From positions 1 through 64,000 of the forward strand of contig NZ_JWIG01000017.1 in assembly GCF_000814675.1 (NCBI RefSeq): DNA of 64,000 bases, written 5' to 3'. Of the stretch, positions 27,434 to 35,670 are shown piece after piece. The stretch is from Pseudoalteromonas distincta (GTDB lineage: Bacteria > Pseudomonadota > Gammaproteobacteria > Enterobacterales > Alteromonadaceae). The notes under the pieces are model-generated. The model had not been told where the DNA came from and ran no database searches. It saw only the letters and a program-made list of their open reading frames with translations. Made by a program: the position numbers and the translations under genes. The first letter of the stretch is position 1. The number at the start of each line of letters is the position of its first letter.

Positions 27434-28273
27434 TTACTTAACACCTAACTCACGCAAACGTTCTTGCAAGTAGCTATCTGCCGTGTAGCGCTCTGAAAGC
27501 ACAACATCTGGATGCGGGTGTAAAAATAACGGTAATGAAATACGCGATTTAGTAGATGCTTTACCCGTTGGGTTAATTACACGGTGAATTGTCGATGGGA
27601 AATACCCGCCCGACGCTTCTTGTAGCATGTCGCCGATATTAATAATTAAGCTGCCAAAATCACATGGCACGTCTAACCAACCACCATCTGTTTTTTGAAC
27701 TTGTAAACCAGGCTCATTAGAAGCTGGTAATACAGTCAATAAATTAATATCGCCATGGGCTGCTGCGCGAATAGCACCAGGCTCTTCATCACCCGTCATT
27801 GGTGGATAATGTAGGATACGTAACAATGTTTGCTCAGAATCGACAATCATGTCTTTTAAATCAATTGAAAACTTAGCACGTACATCAGCTGGTGCTTCAG
27901 CCTGAACCCAGCTTAACAATGTGCCAGCAAATTCACTTGCTAAACGGTAGTATTCACGTACATCAGCTTCAAGCTGGGCAGGAACGCGACCTTTAGGGTA
28001 CACATGAAAGTACTCTTTAATGTCTTTTATTGTAAAGCCTTTAGCTACTTCTGATACTGAAGGCGGAAAGTAACCGTCTTGAGTTTCTTTAGAGAATAAA
28101 AAGTCGTGCTTTTGCTCTGAGTTAAAAAAGTCTTGCCAATTTTTGTAAATAGACTCAACTAAAGACTGTGGGATTGGGTGGTTTTTTAAAACGCCAAATC
28201 CAGTATTTCTTAACGATTCAACAAATTGTGCAGCCGCATCGGGAGCTTTATAATCAACAGTAGGTAATTGCAT
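27434..28273 (-). CDS. 2-oxoglutarate/Fe(II)-dependent oxygenase (isopenicillin N synthase-like)
   Basis: Non-haem iron oxygenase of the IPNS/2OG-FeII family, 279 residues. The iron ligands H173, D175 and H230 and the 2-oxoglutarate-binding pair R244 and S246 are all in the expected order, and an N-terminal DIOX_N-like region is present (FVESLRNTGFGVLKNHPIP). Substrate cannot be predicted. It stands alone. The 267-bp upstream region contains a perfect 14-bp palindrome that may be an operator. Confidence 0.9.
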   Translation of the reverse strand: MQLPTVDYKAPDAAAQFVESLRNTGFGVLKNHPIPQSLVESIYKNWQDFFNSEQKHDFLFSKETQDGYFPPSVSEVAKGFTIKDIKEYFHVYPKGRVPAQLEADVREYYRLASEFAGTLLSWVQAEAPADVRAKFSIDLKDMIVDSEQTLLRILHYPPMTGDEEPGAIRAAAHGDINLLTVLPASNEPGLQVQKTDGGWLDVPCDFGSLIINIGDMLQEASGGYFPSTIHRVINPTGKASTKSRISLPLFLHPHPDVVLSERYTADSYLQERLRELGVK

Positions 28274-28398
28274 TGTACGTTCCAGTGAATAGGTTGTGTG
28301 AAGTGAGTTGCTTTTAATAGTGCTAAATTACTTATATAAAGTAGCAAAGCCTTCATTATAGCGCTGTGTGAGGATAGACAAATGACCTCAAAAACATA

Positions 28399-28412
28399 AG
28401 GACATATGTCCT
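28399..28412. promoter_or_regulatory. Perfect palindrome AGGACATATGTCCT in divergent promoter
   Basis: A 14-bp perfect dyad lies 126 bp upstream of the oxygenase start and 129 bp upstream of the hydrolase-OsmC fusion gene, flanked by direct variants TGACCTCA and TGTCCTCA. Candidate operator; regulator unknown. Confidence 0.45.
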
Positions 28413-28540
28413 CAAGACATGGTCACCGTCACTTTGCTTGATCAAGATCAACTTATAAAAAAACGTTGAATTTGCAAGGTTTAGTAACTATCTCTGGTCT
28501 ACTATTAGAATATATTTTATTTGTGTAAATAAGGCTCCCC

Positions 28541-29743
28541 ATGCGACAAAAAGTATCTTTTAAAAGCGGCGATTTAGAACTTGCCGGCCAACTTGAACTT
28601 CCCTCTGGTGACGTTAAGTTTTACGCGCTATTTGCACACTGCTTTACATGCGGTAAAGACATTGCAGCAGCTACACGGATTAGCCGTGCACTCACACAAC
28701 AAGGTATCGCCGTACTGCGTTTCGACTTTACCGGTTTAGGTAATAGTGATGGTGATTTTGCTAACAGTAACTTTTCATCAAACATTCAAGATTTAGTCTC
28801 TGCGGCAAATCATTTACGTGAACATTTTGCTCCGCCGCAACTACTCATTGGCCACAGTTTAGGCGGGGCAGCCGTTCTTGCTGCTGCTGAGCATATTCCT
28901 GAAGTATCGGCTATTACAACCATTGGCGCACCGTCAGATGCGCAGCACGTAGCGCATAACTTTGAAGCACACCTTGATGAAATTAACGCAGCAGGGGAAG
29001 CTAAAGTTAACTTAGCTGGTCGTGAATTTACCATTAAAAAGCAATTTATTGACGATATAGCCAAGTACGATAAAAGCCACATAAGTAAACTTAAGCGCGC
29101 ATTATTAGTAATGCACTCCCCTATTGATGCGACTGTAAATATTAGTGAAGCTGAAAAAATTTATGCATCAGCTAAGCATCCTAAAAGCTTTATTAGCCTA
29201 GATAACGCCGATCACCTTTTAACAAATAAAAACGATGCCGACTACGCAGCACAAATAATTGCAACCTGGGCAAACCGTTATGTTAAGTACGACAAAACTA
29301 AATACACGGCAAGTTTAACGGGTGGCAATGTACTTGTTGAAGAAAAAGACCATGTATTTACTCAGCACGTAAGTACAAAAGATCATACTTGGCTTGCAGA
29401 TGAGCCAATAAAAGTAGGCGGTAAAAACTTAGGCCCAGATCCGTATCATCATTTATTAGCGGGGCTTGGTGCCTGTACGGCAATGACACTACGCATGTAC
29501 GCTACACGTAAAAACTTACCACTGGAGCATGTTAAAGTAGAGCTTGATCACACTCGCGATTACAACAAAGATTGCGACGATTGTGAGCAAACCGGTAACC
29601 TTGAAGCCATTACTCGTAAAATCACTTTACGTGGCGACTTAACTGAGCCAGAGCGTCAGCGTTTACTCGAAATAGCCGACAAATGCCCAGTGCATAAAAC
29701 ACTACATAATAACCCGGTTATTGTAAGTGAACTGGTAGAATAA
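28541..29743 (+). CDS. Alpha/beta hydrolase-OsmC fusion protein
   Basis: A two-domain protein of 400 residues. Residues 1-245 form an alpha/beta hydrolase with nucleophile S106 in GHSLGG and the oxyanion region [10 protein letters not shown]. Residues about 260-400 form an OsmC/Ohr-like peroxidase domain with its two cysteines C312 (LGACTAM) and C382 (KCPVHK). The OsmC part suggests thiol-dependent reduction of organic hydroperoxides; the hydrolase part could release or process an esterified substrate. This fusion is known in proteobacteria, but its substrate is not established. Oxidative-stress control would be expected; no OxyR or OhrR site was identified. Confidence 0.9.
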   Translation: MRQKVSFKSGDLELAGQLELPSGDVKFYALFAHCFTCGKDIAAATRISRALTQQGIAVLRFDFTGLGNSDGDFANSNFSSNIQDLVSAANHLREHFAPPQLLIGHSLGGAAVLAAAEHIPEVSAITTIGAPSDAQHVAHNFEAHLDEINAAGEAKVNLAGREFTIKKQFIDDIAKYDKSHISKLKRALLVMHSPIDATVNISEAEKIYASAKHPKSFISLDNADHLLTNKNDADYAAQIIATWANRYVKYDKTKYTASLTGGNVLVEEKDHVFTQHVSTKDHTWLADEPIKVGGKNLGPDPYHHLLAGLGACTAMTLRMYATRKNLPLEHVKVELDHTRDYNKDCDDCEQTGNLEAITRKITLRGDLTEPERQRLLEIADKCPVHKTLHNNPVIVSELVE

Positions 29744-29801
29744 CTGCCGTGAAATTAATATAGCGCAGGTAACACTGCGCTGTGATTTAACTTTTATAAA
29801 C

Positions 29802-30569
29802 CTAATTTTTACTATCTAAAAATCCCTCTACTTCTTTACTCATTCTATCCACCAGCCATTTTGGCCCGCCATCGTACATATCGTTATGATGCGATTTTTC
29901 TATCATTATTTGCGTAACAGGAAACTTATTCAGCTCTGAATCGTTTAACAGCACATTCGCATCAGCTGGGTAATCACTACCGCGTAGAGTAAGTACGCGA
30001 ATGTTTTTATTGCGCGGGATCAACATACGACGATGATCGAGCGTAATAATAGTGCTAACTTCGTTTGGGTAAATAGAACCGTATAATACCGAAATATCAC
30101 CGCCATTAGAATGTCCAAATAGGGTTAGTTTTGTAAAGTCGTACGCTAGGTATTTACTCGATAGCTCATTAACTAAAAACTTAAGCGTTACTACGCCACG
30201 ATGCCAGTTTTCCATGCGAGTTGTTAAGTAAGGCTGCTCACGATTAAGGTCAGGGTCACTTTTTAGCTCATGTGCAACGGCTATTGTTAAATATCCACGC
30301 TGATTAAACGCATTACTGGCAAACGTATACCCGTTATGGCTAATCCCGTAACCTGCGTTAATAAACGCTACAGAGCATTTTGCTTGCGCTGTACACTTAG
30401 CATTGTTACTTGGCAATGTAATATTAATAGCAATAGTGCGATTGCGGCTTTCATCAGTTATAACGCCATCGTTTGCATAGCTTGTCGCGCTTATTGCTGA
30501 TGTGCTTATAACTGATGCACTTAGAGCTAGTGCGCTTAACATAAAAAGCTTTTTAGGTGTTTTTTGCAT
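29802..30569 (-). CDS. Secreted alpha/beta hydrolase
   Basis: A 255-residue exported protein: the N-terminal signal peptide (KKLFMLSALALSASVISTSAISA) is followed by a compact alpha/beta hydrolase domain. The nucleophile elbow FGHSNGGDIS puts the catalytic serine at 154. A His near the C terminus (EKSHHNDMYDG) could complete the triad, with D181 or a later Asp. It converges on the hydrolase-OsmC gene across a hairpin (29762-29781, stem AGCGCAG) lacking a clear T-run. Substrate unknown. Confidence 0.82.
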   Translation of the reverse strand: MQKTPKKLFMLSALALSASVISTSAISATSYANDGVITDESRNRTIAINITLPSNNAKCTAQAKCSVAFINAGYGISHNGYTFASNAFNQRGYLTIAVAHELKSDPDLNREQPYLTTRMENWHRGVVTLKFLVNELSSKYLAYDFTKLTLFGHSNGGDISVLYGSIYPNEVSTIITLDHRRMLIPRNKNIRVLTLRGSDYPADANVLLNDSELNKFPVTQIMIEKSHHNDMYDGGPKWLVDRMSKEVEGFLDSKN

Positions 30570-30698
30570 ATTTAAACTTATATAAATTATTGTTTTTAAT
30601 TAAAAATAATTTTTACTTTATAGGTTTGCATTCTCTATTGTCAAACTATGCGATAATGGCCGCCATTGTTTAAATATATTTAGTAAAAGATCCAATAA

Positions 30699-31022
30699 AT
30701 GAAATCATACAATAGCATTCAAGAACGTATAGAAATTTTAGAAGACAAACTAACGGCAATACATGACGAAATCGAAACACTAAAAACCCCTGCTAAAAAC
30801 AACAATGAACGTATTATTTTTAAGTTTATTGAAACAGGCAGCACAGGTAAAACGAAGGATTTTGTTCGTGAGTTAGGTATTAAATCACCACGTGACGGTT
30901 TGTTTTCGTCAGGTGACGTTACAAAACTAATTAAAGATGGCGCTGAAGATATTTCACCTGCGTTATTAGAAATCGCAAGACAGCTTGCCAGTGCACGTAA
31001 TAAAAATGGCCCTAGCCGTTAA
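30699..31022 (+). CDS. Hypothetical protein with N-terminal coiled coil
   Basis: A 107-residue protein I do not recognise. Residues 5-32 are a strong heptad pattern (IQERIEILEDKLTAIHDEIETL) indicating a coiled coil or dimerisation helix. The rest is mixed and basic at the end (ARQLASARNKNGPSR). No signal peptide or membrane segment is visible, so it is probably cytoplasmic. The sequence FVRELGIKSPRDGLFSSGDVTKLI may be a small helical, possibly nucleic-acid-binding domain, but this is a guess. Monocistronic, followed by a palindrome. Confidence 0.7.
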   Translation: MKSYNSIQERIEILEDKLTAIHDEIETLKTPAKNNNERIIFKFIETGSTGKTKDFVRELGIKSPRDGLFSSGDVTKLIKDGAEDISPALLEIARQLASARNKNGPSR

Positions 31023-31080
31023 TTACATAGTCACGCAGTATCTAGAAGCCCAGCCAAGCTGCCGCTTCTAGATATGTAAT
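31022..31080. terminator. Large palindromic hairpin between converging genes
   Basis: Perfect inner arms TCTAGAAGC/GCTTCTAGA (31041-31049, 31064-31072) and outer arms ATTACAT/ATGTAAT. No T-run follows, so the terminator role is tentative. Confidence 0.5.
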
Positions 31081-31094
31081 CATATTAAACTAAA

Positions 31095-31691
31095 TTAATC
31101 ACATAGTTCTATATTAAGGCTGGTAAGCAAGTTTAGTGCTTCGAAGCGATCAAACTTAGCATTCGCTAAAATATTATTATTCAAATCTATATTAAATGCT
31201 GTCGCACCTACAAAATCACATTTTGTTAAGTTAGTTTGAAAAAACTCACTATCGCGAAAATCTGTTCCTGTAAATTCACTACCGCTTAAATCAGCGTGTC
31301 TAAAATCAACATTTTTGGCAAAACAGTGTGTTAATTTGAGGGCTTTGAGGGTTAATTCAAAAAAAGAACTATTACTAAGCTCGCAATAATTAAAACTCAC
31401 CGGTGCGTTAATACTAAGCGCTGGCCAATCCACGTCAGTCCATTGCAGACTATTTAATTTACAGTGGCTAAAAGTTACATTTTCAAGTGAACTGTAGTTC
31501 CATTTAAGTGACGATAAATTACAGTTTTTAAAACTGCATTCTATAAACCGGCAATTTTTAAACTGCCCGCCTGAAAAATCGCAATCGGTAAATGTGCACT
31601 CTTCAAACTCAGAATTTTCAGTTAGTTGCTCTTCGTGCTGCAAAGCATTAAATTGCTCGTCGAAGTAGTGATTATTATTTGAAATTGACAC
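31095..31691 (-). CDS. Pentapeptide repeat protein
   Basis: A 198-residue protein made of degenerate five-residue repeats of the A(N/D)LXX type, for example FEECTFTDCDFSGGQFKNCRF at about 28-48 and ADLSGSEFTGTDFRDSEFFQ at about 137-156, with an interruption in the middle (WPALSINAPVSF). This predicts a right-handed quadrilateral beta-helix. The layout resembles Qnr/McbG-type DNA-mimic proteins that protect gyrase, but family membership does not show that function. Its start is 14 bp after the stop of the small membrane protein, so the two are probably co-transcribed. Confidence 0.87.
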   Translation of the reverse strand: MSISNNNHYFDEQFNALQHEEQLTENSEFEECTFTDCDFSGGQFKNCRFIECSFKNCNLSSLKWNYSSLENVTFSHCKLNSLQWTDVDWPALSINAPVSFNYCELSNSSFFELTLKALKLTHCFAKNVDFRHADLSGSEFTGTDFRDSEFFQTNLTKCDFVGATAFNIDLNNNILANAKFDRFEALNLLTSLNIELCD

Positions 31692-31705
31692 TATTAACCT
31701 AGTTT

Positions 31706-31936
31706 TTAATGGGCATAGACGCTATTTTTAGGTAAATCTTTTTTAAGCGCAAGCACTGCAATAAAAATCAAAGCAAATAGTGGAAATAGCGCTAAACAGC
31801 CACCCACAAAAGCTAAAACCCCCGGCATAGTACTTTTACGCTTACCTATTTTGTAGCTAATTACAGCAAAAATAGGAATACTCAGCACAATAAAAAAAAC
31901 TAAGAACTCACCAAATAAGGTTGCATTGATCGACAT
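31706..31936 (-). CDS. Small two-helix membrane protein
   Basis: A short inner-membrane protein of 76 residues with two hydrophobic helices (FLVFFIVLSIPIFAVISY and VLAFVGGCLALFPLFALIFIAVLAL) joined by a basic loop, YKIGKRKST. A longer frame begins at 31972, but the ATG at 31934-31936 has AAAGGAAT 4 bp upstream, which decides the start. No family recognised. It precedes the pentapeptide gene on the same strand. Confidence 0.65.
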   Translation of the reverse strand: MSINATLFGEFLVFFIVLSIPIFAVISYKIGKRKSTMPGVLAFVGGCLALFPLFALIFIAVLALKKDLPKNSVYAH

Positions 31937-31992
31937 AATAATTCCTTTTTCGTCTGTTCGGTTAAAATACACTCTGCTGTAAATTTAACCAC

Positions 31993-32027
31993 AAAAAAAC
32001 CCTTAAGCATATAACTTAAGGGTTTTT
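31993..32027. terminator. Terminator after aspS
   Basis: Stem AAAACCCTTAAG/CTTAAGGGTTTT with a seven-base loop and flanking A- and T-runs; works in both directions. Confidence 0.88.
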
Positions 32028-32055
32028 AAATTTAGCTCAATAAGCTAAATAAAAA

Positions 32056-33834
32056 TTACTCTTCGCTAGGTATCGCTTTTTCAACAACACTAATTGCAAG
32101 CTCAGCTAACGAATCCATATTAGGCTTACTAGGCGCGTTAGTTAATAAACACGACGCTTGTGTTGTTTTAGGGAAAGCAATAACGTCACGAATGTTATCG
32201 GTACCACATAAAAGCATTGCTAAACGGTCAAGACCAAATGCTAAACCAGCATGTGGTGGTGTACCGTATTTAAGTGCGTCAAGTAAAAAGCCAAACTTGT
32301 CTTGTTGCTCTTGCTCGTTAATACCTAAAATTCTAAATGCAGTTTCTTGCATATCTGCATTATGAATACGTACCGAACCGCCACCCACTTCGTAGCCGTT
32401 TAATACCATATCGTAGGCATCTGAAATAGCCGCAGCAGGGTTTGCTTCAAGCTCACTTGCAGTAATATCTTTTGGTGCAGTGAATGGATGATGCACAGCA
32501 TGTAATGTGCCCTCGTCATCTTCTTCAAACATTGGGAAGTCTACAACCCAAAGTGGTGCCCAGCTATCAAGGTTAGTGATTTCTAAGTCAACACCAATCT
32601 TAACGCGCAGTGCGCCCATTGCTTCATTTACTGTGTTGCGCTTATCGGCACCAAATAAAATGATATCGCCAGACTGAGCATTAGTACGCTCAAGTAATTT
32701 AGTAATTACGTCTTCGCTTAAAAACTTAGCCACTGGTGATTGAACGCCTTCAGCGCCTGCAGTGTGGTCGTTTACTTTCATCCACGCCATGCCTTTAGCG
32801 CCGTAAATACCAATAAACTTAGTGTAATCGTCAAGCTGTTTACGAGAAAGCTTAGCGCCACCCGGTACAGTTAATACAGCAACACGACCTTTTTCGTCGT
32901 TAGCTGGACCTGAGAAAACATTAAACTCTACGTCTTTAACTAAATCTGCAACATCAACTAATTTCATTGGGTTACGTAAATCTGGCTTATCAGAACCGTA
33001 AAGACTCATTGCCTCGCTGTAAGGCATGATTGGAAAGTCGCCTAAATCAACGTTTAACAAAGTTTGCCACATCTCGCGGATCATTTTTTCAGTCATACCA
33101 CGTACTTGATCAGAGCTCATGAACGAGGTTTCTATATCTATTTGGGTAAATTCTGGTTGACGATCGGCACGTAAATCTTCATCACGGAAACATTTAACAA
33201 TTTGGTAGTAACGGTCAAAACCCGACATCATCAACAATTGCTTAAATAACTGTGGAGACTGTGGTAAAGCGTAAAAACTACCTTTATGAACGCGGCTTGG
33301 CACTAAGTAATCGCGTGCGCCTTCTGGCGTTGCTTTAGTAAGTACAGGTGTTTCGATGTCTAAAAAGCCGTTTTCATCTAAAAAGCGACGAACAAAGCTG
33401 CTTGCTTTAGCACGTAATTTAATACGGTCACTCATTTCTAGACGACGTAGGTCTAAGTAGCGGTATTTTAAACGACGCTCTTCTGAGTTTACTTGGTTAA
33501 AATCAAGTGGAAGCGGTTCAGAGCGGTTAATAATTGTAAGCTCAGTACCTAAAACTTCAATTTCACCTGTTGCCATATCTTTATTTACTTGGCTATCAGG
33601 GCGTGCACGTACAGTACCTTTTAGCTGAACACAAAATTCTTGGCGAAGTGTGTTAGCTGAACTCATTAACTCTTCAATGTCAGAGTCGAATACAACTTGT
33701 ACTAAACCTTCTCTATCGCGTAAATCGACAAAGATAAGTCCACCAAGGTCACGTCGTTTGTTGATCCAGCCACATAGTTCAACTTCTTGATCTACGTGAG
33801 TTTTATTTAGCTGTCCGCAATATATAGAGCGCAT
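32056..33834 (-). CDS. aspS: Aspartate--tRNA ligase
   Basis: Charges tRNA-Asp. At 592 residues it is the bacterial-type (non-discriminating or discriminating cannot be told) enzyme with an N-terminal OB-fold anticodon-binding domain ([26 protein letters not shown], about 18-43), class II motif 2 ([21 protein letters not shown] at about 216-236), the GAD insertion domain in the middle and motif 3 ([15 protein letters not shown] near 532-546). Seven tandem tRNA-Asp genes lie about 18 kb away in the same window. Monocistronic. Confidence 0.98.
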   Translation of the reverse strand: MRSIYCGQLNKTHVDQEVELCGWINKRRDLGGLIFVDLRDREGLVQVVFDSDIEELMSSANTLRQEFCVQLKGTVRARPDSQVNKDMATGEIEVLGTELTIINRSEPLPLDFNQVNSEERRLKYRYLDLRRLEMSDRIKLRAKASSFVRRFLDENGFLDIETPVLTKATPEGARDYLVPSRVHKGSFYALPQSPQLFKQLLMMSGFDRYYQIVKCFRDEDLRADRQPEFTQIDIETSFMSSDQVRGMTEKMIREMWQTLLNVDLGDFPIMPYSEAMSLYGSDKPDLRNPMKLVDVADLVKDVEFNVFSGPANDEKGRVAVLTVPGGAKLSRKQLDDYTKFIGIYGAKGMAWMKVNDHTAGAEGVQSPVAKFLSEDVITKLLERTNAQSGDIILFGADKRNTVNEAMGALRVKIGVDLEITNLDSWAPLWVVDFPMFEEDDEGTLHAVHHPFTAPKDITASELEANPAAAISDAYDMVLNGYEVGGGSVRIHNADMQETAFRILGINEQEQQDKFGFLLDALKYGTPPHAGLAFGLDRLAMLLCGTDNIRDVIAFPKTTQASCLLTNAPSKPNMDSLAELAISVVEKAIPSEE

Positions 33835-34081
33835 AGTTTTCCTGTCAGATAAAAGGCTTAAACGGTTATATTTATTTGTTTTAAGGCGTGTGATTTAAAA
33901 AACAGGTCACCACAATACAAATAAAGCCGCTAGCAATCTAAAAATAATCAAATTAAGCCCTGCATTATACCCAAGTAGTATCAAGATGCTAGGGCGTGTG
34001 CCGCTTTTGCCCCTGAATTTACAGCAGCTCGTTTTGTTATTTGCTACACTATCGCCACTTTATAATAAGGCGCTAGTTTGT

Positions 34082-34930
34082 ATGTTATATATTGGATGCC
34101 CGCAGTGGTCGAGTAATGCATGGAAAGGCAATTTATTTTCAAGCCAATGTAAAAACGCCGATATGCTTAGCCAATACGCACAACACTTTAATTCTGTTGA
34201 AGGCAATACCAGCTTTTACGCTGATCCTTCGCCAAGCACCGTATTGCGCTGGGCAAACAGCGTACCCGACGATTTTAAATTTACGTTTAAGTTTAATCGT
34301 CGCTTTAGCCACGAGCTGCATCTAACTAATGTTCAAACCGAGCTTACTGATTGGCTTAACTTGTTCTCCCCTATTTTAGAAAAAACTGGGCAAATCATGC
34401 TGCAATTACCTAAAGCATTTGGTCCTGGTGACTTACCCAAACTCGCACAATTTATTAGCCTATTACCAAAAGAGGTTAATTACGGTGTAGAGGTACGTCA
34501 TACTGCGTTTTTTCAAAAGGGCGAAGCCGAAATAGCGCTTAATCAGTTATTAATGGCAAATAACATAAATCGCATATCGATGGATACTCGCGCCCTATTT
34601 GCGGTAAAACCAACAACCGAAGCACTAATAGATGCACAGCAAAAAAAGCCCCATTTACCGGTACATGCAATAGCTACTGGTTCAGAGCCCATGGCGCGCT
34701 TTGTTATCGCCGATTTACAAAACGACTATAAACCCTTTTATAAACCGTGGCTGAGTAAAGTAAAACAATGGCTTGATGAAGGAAAAACGCCCTATGTGTT
34801 TTTTCATACGGCAGATAACCGAGAAGCGCCATTATTAGCAAGGCAGTTTTGTAAAGACCTTGGTTATGATCACAAAGCATTAAACCCATTTACTGGCGAA
34901 AAAGAAGCCCACCAGCCAGCACTTTTTTAA
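34082..34930 (+). CDS. yecE: DUF72 family protein YecE
   Basis: A 282-residue TIM-barrel-like DUF72 protein of unknown activity. It opens with the conserved MLYIGCPQWSSNAWKG, followed by YAQHFNSVEGNTSFYADPS and RFSHELHLT, all family landmarks. The longest frame starts at 33986 but its first 32 codons have no similarity to the family, so I place the start at the ATG at 34082. It diverges from aspS, an association also seen in enterics, and is followed 24 bp later by the YgjP-like gene. Confidence 0.9.
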   Translation: MLYIGCPQWSSNAWKGNLFSSQCKNADMLSQYAQHFNSVEGNTSFYADPSPSTVLRWANSVPDDFKFTFKFNRRFSHELHLTNVQTELTDWLNLFSPILEKTGQIMLQLPKAFGPGDLPKLAQFISLLPKEVNYGVEVRHTAFFQKGEAEIALNQLLMANNINRISMDTRALFAVKPTTEALIDAQQKKPHLPVHAIATGSEPMARFVIADLQNDYKPFYKPWLSKVKQWLDEGKTPYVFFHTADNREAPLLARQFCKDLGYDHKALNPFTGEKEAHQPALF

Positions 34931-34954
34931 AAGTAAAACGACAGAGAAGCAATA

Positions 34955-35455
34955 ATGAGTGAATACGCACGTTACTTTACCGGCTACCCAGCTAACATTG
35001 TTGAGCAAGTATTAAGCCTTATAAATAACAAAAAGGTATGTGACTACTTACTTAAAAAGTATCCGCAAGCACACACTATTACCAGCGATAAACTACTTTA
35101 TAGCTATGCAACCGAGCTTAAAAAACAATATTTAAAAAATGCGCCACCATTTGGTCGTGCGGCGTTTAAAAAGCAAGGCGATATGGTCACCAATGCACTC
35201 GGTACACATACGTATCGAATGCAAGGTAAAACCCGTAAACACGATTTAGCGATAAACAGCGACTTGCTCCGCGCTCCCGAGCCGTTATTAAAAGCGTTAG
35301 TGGTACATGAGCTCGCCCACTTTAAAGAAAAAGACCACAACAAAGGTTTTTATCAACTTTGCTGCCATATGGAGCCGAGTTACCACCAGCTAGAGTTAGA
35401 TTTAAGAATTTTTTGTGTGGTAGTCGCAATGGGAGAAAATCCTTATTTAAAATAA
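34955..35455 (+). CDS. YgjP-like zinc metallopeptidase domain protein
   Basis: A 166-residue cytoplasmic protein of the YgjP/WSS1-like (DUF45, M48-related) class. The zinc-binding motif H118-E119-L-A-H122 is followed by H128 in KEKDHNKGF, the expected third ligand. No signal peptide. It lies 24 bp behind yecE and is probably co-transcribed. A degraded copy of its 3' half is present at about 40688-40912, so this gene marks one boundary of the accessory segment that follows. Confidence 0.88.
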   Translation: MSEYARYFTGYPANIVEQVLSLINNKKVCDYLLKKYPQAHTITSDKLLYSYATELKKQYLKNAPPFGRAAFKKQGDMVTNALGTHTYRMQGKTRKHDLAINSDLLRAPEPLLKALVVHELAHFKEKDHNKGFYQLCCHMEPSYHQLELDLRIFCVVVAMGENPYLK

Positions 35456-35670
35456 GGATTTTAGCGTTATTTAAATGAGTGAAAATAACGCCATACTTAA
35501 GTTAATATTTCCTTTCATAACCAAGCCCCCATATCCAATCTCTTCTCTTATCCAAGTAAGCAGTTCACAACTTAACGCCAGCCCTTAATAAAAAAAGTTT
35601 AATACTACATAATTGCCCTACATTTGAGAACTACACTCTTAAAAGTTAATTTAATCTTTGGAGTTTTTAA

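Noticed and set aside
33986-34081. N-terminal extension of the yecE frame, and a CTAGGGCGTGT match there to the MITE end
   Set aside because: The extension has no family similarity and the internal ATG gives the conserved MLYIGCPQW start. The 11-bp match has no partner end nearby, so it may be chance or a tiny remnant.
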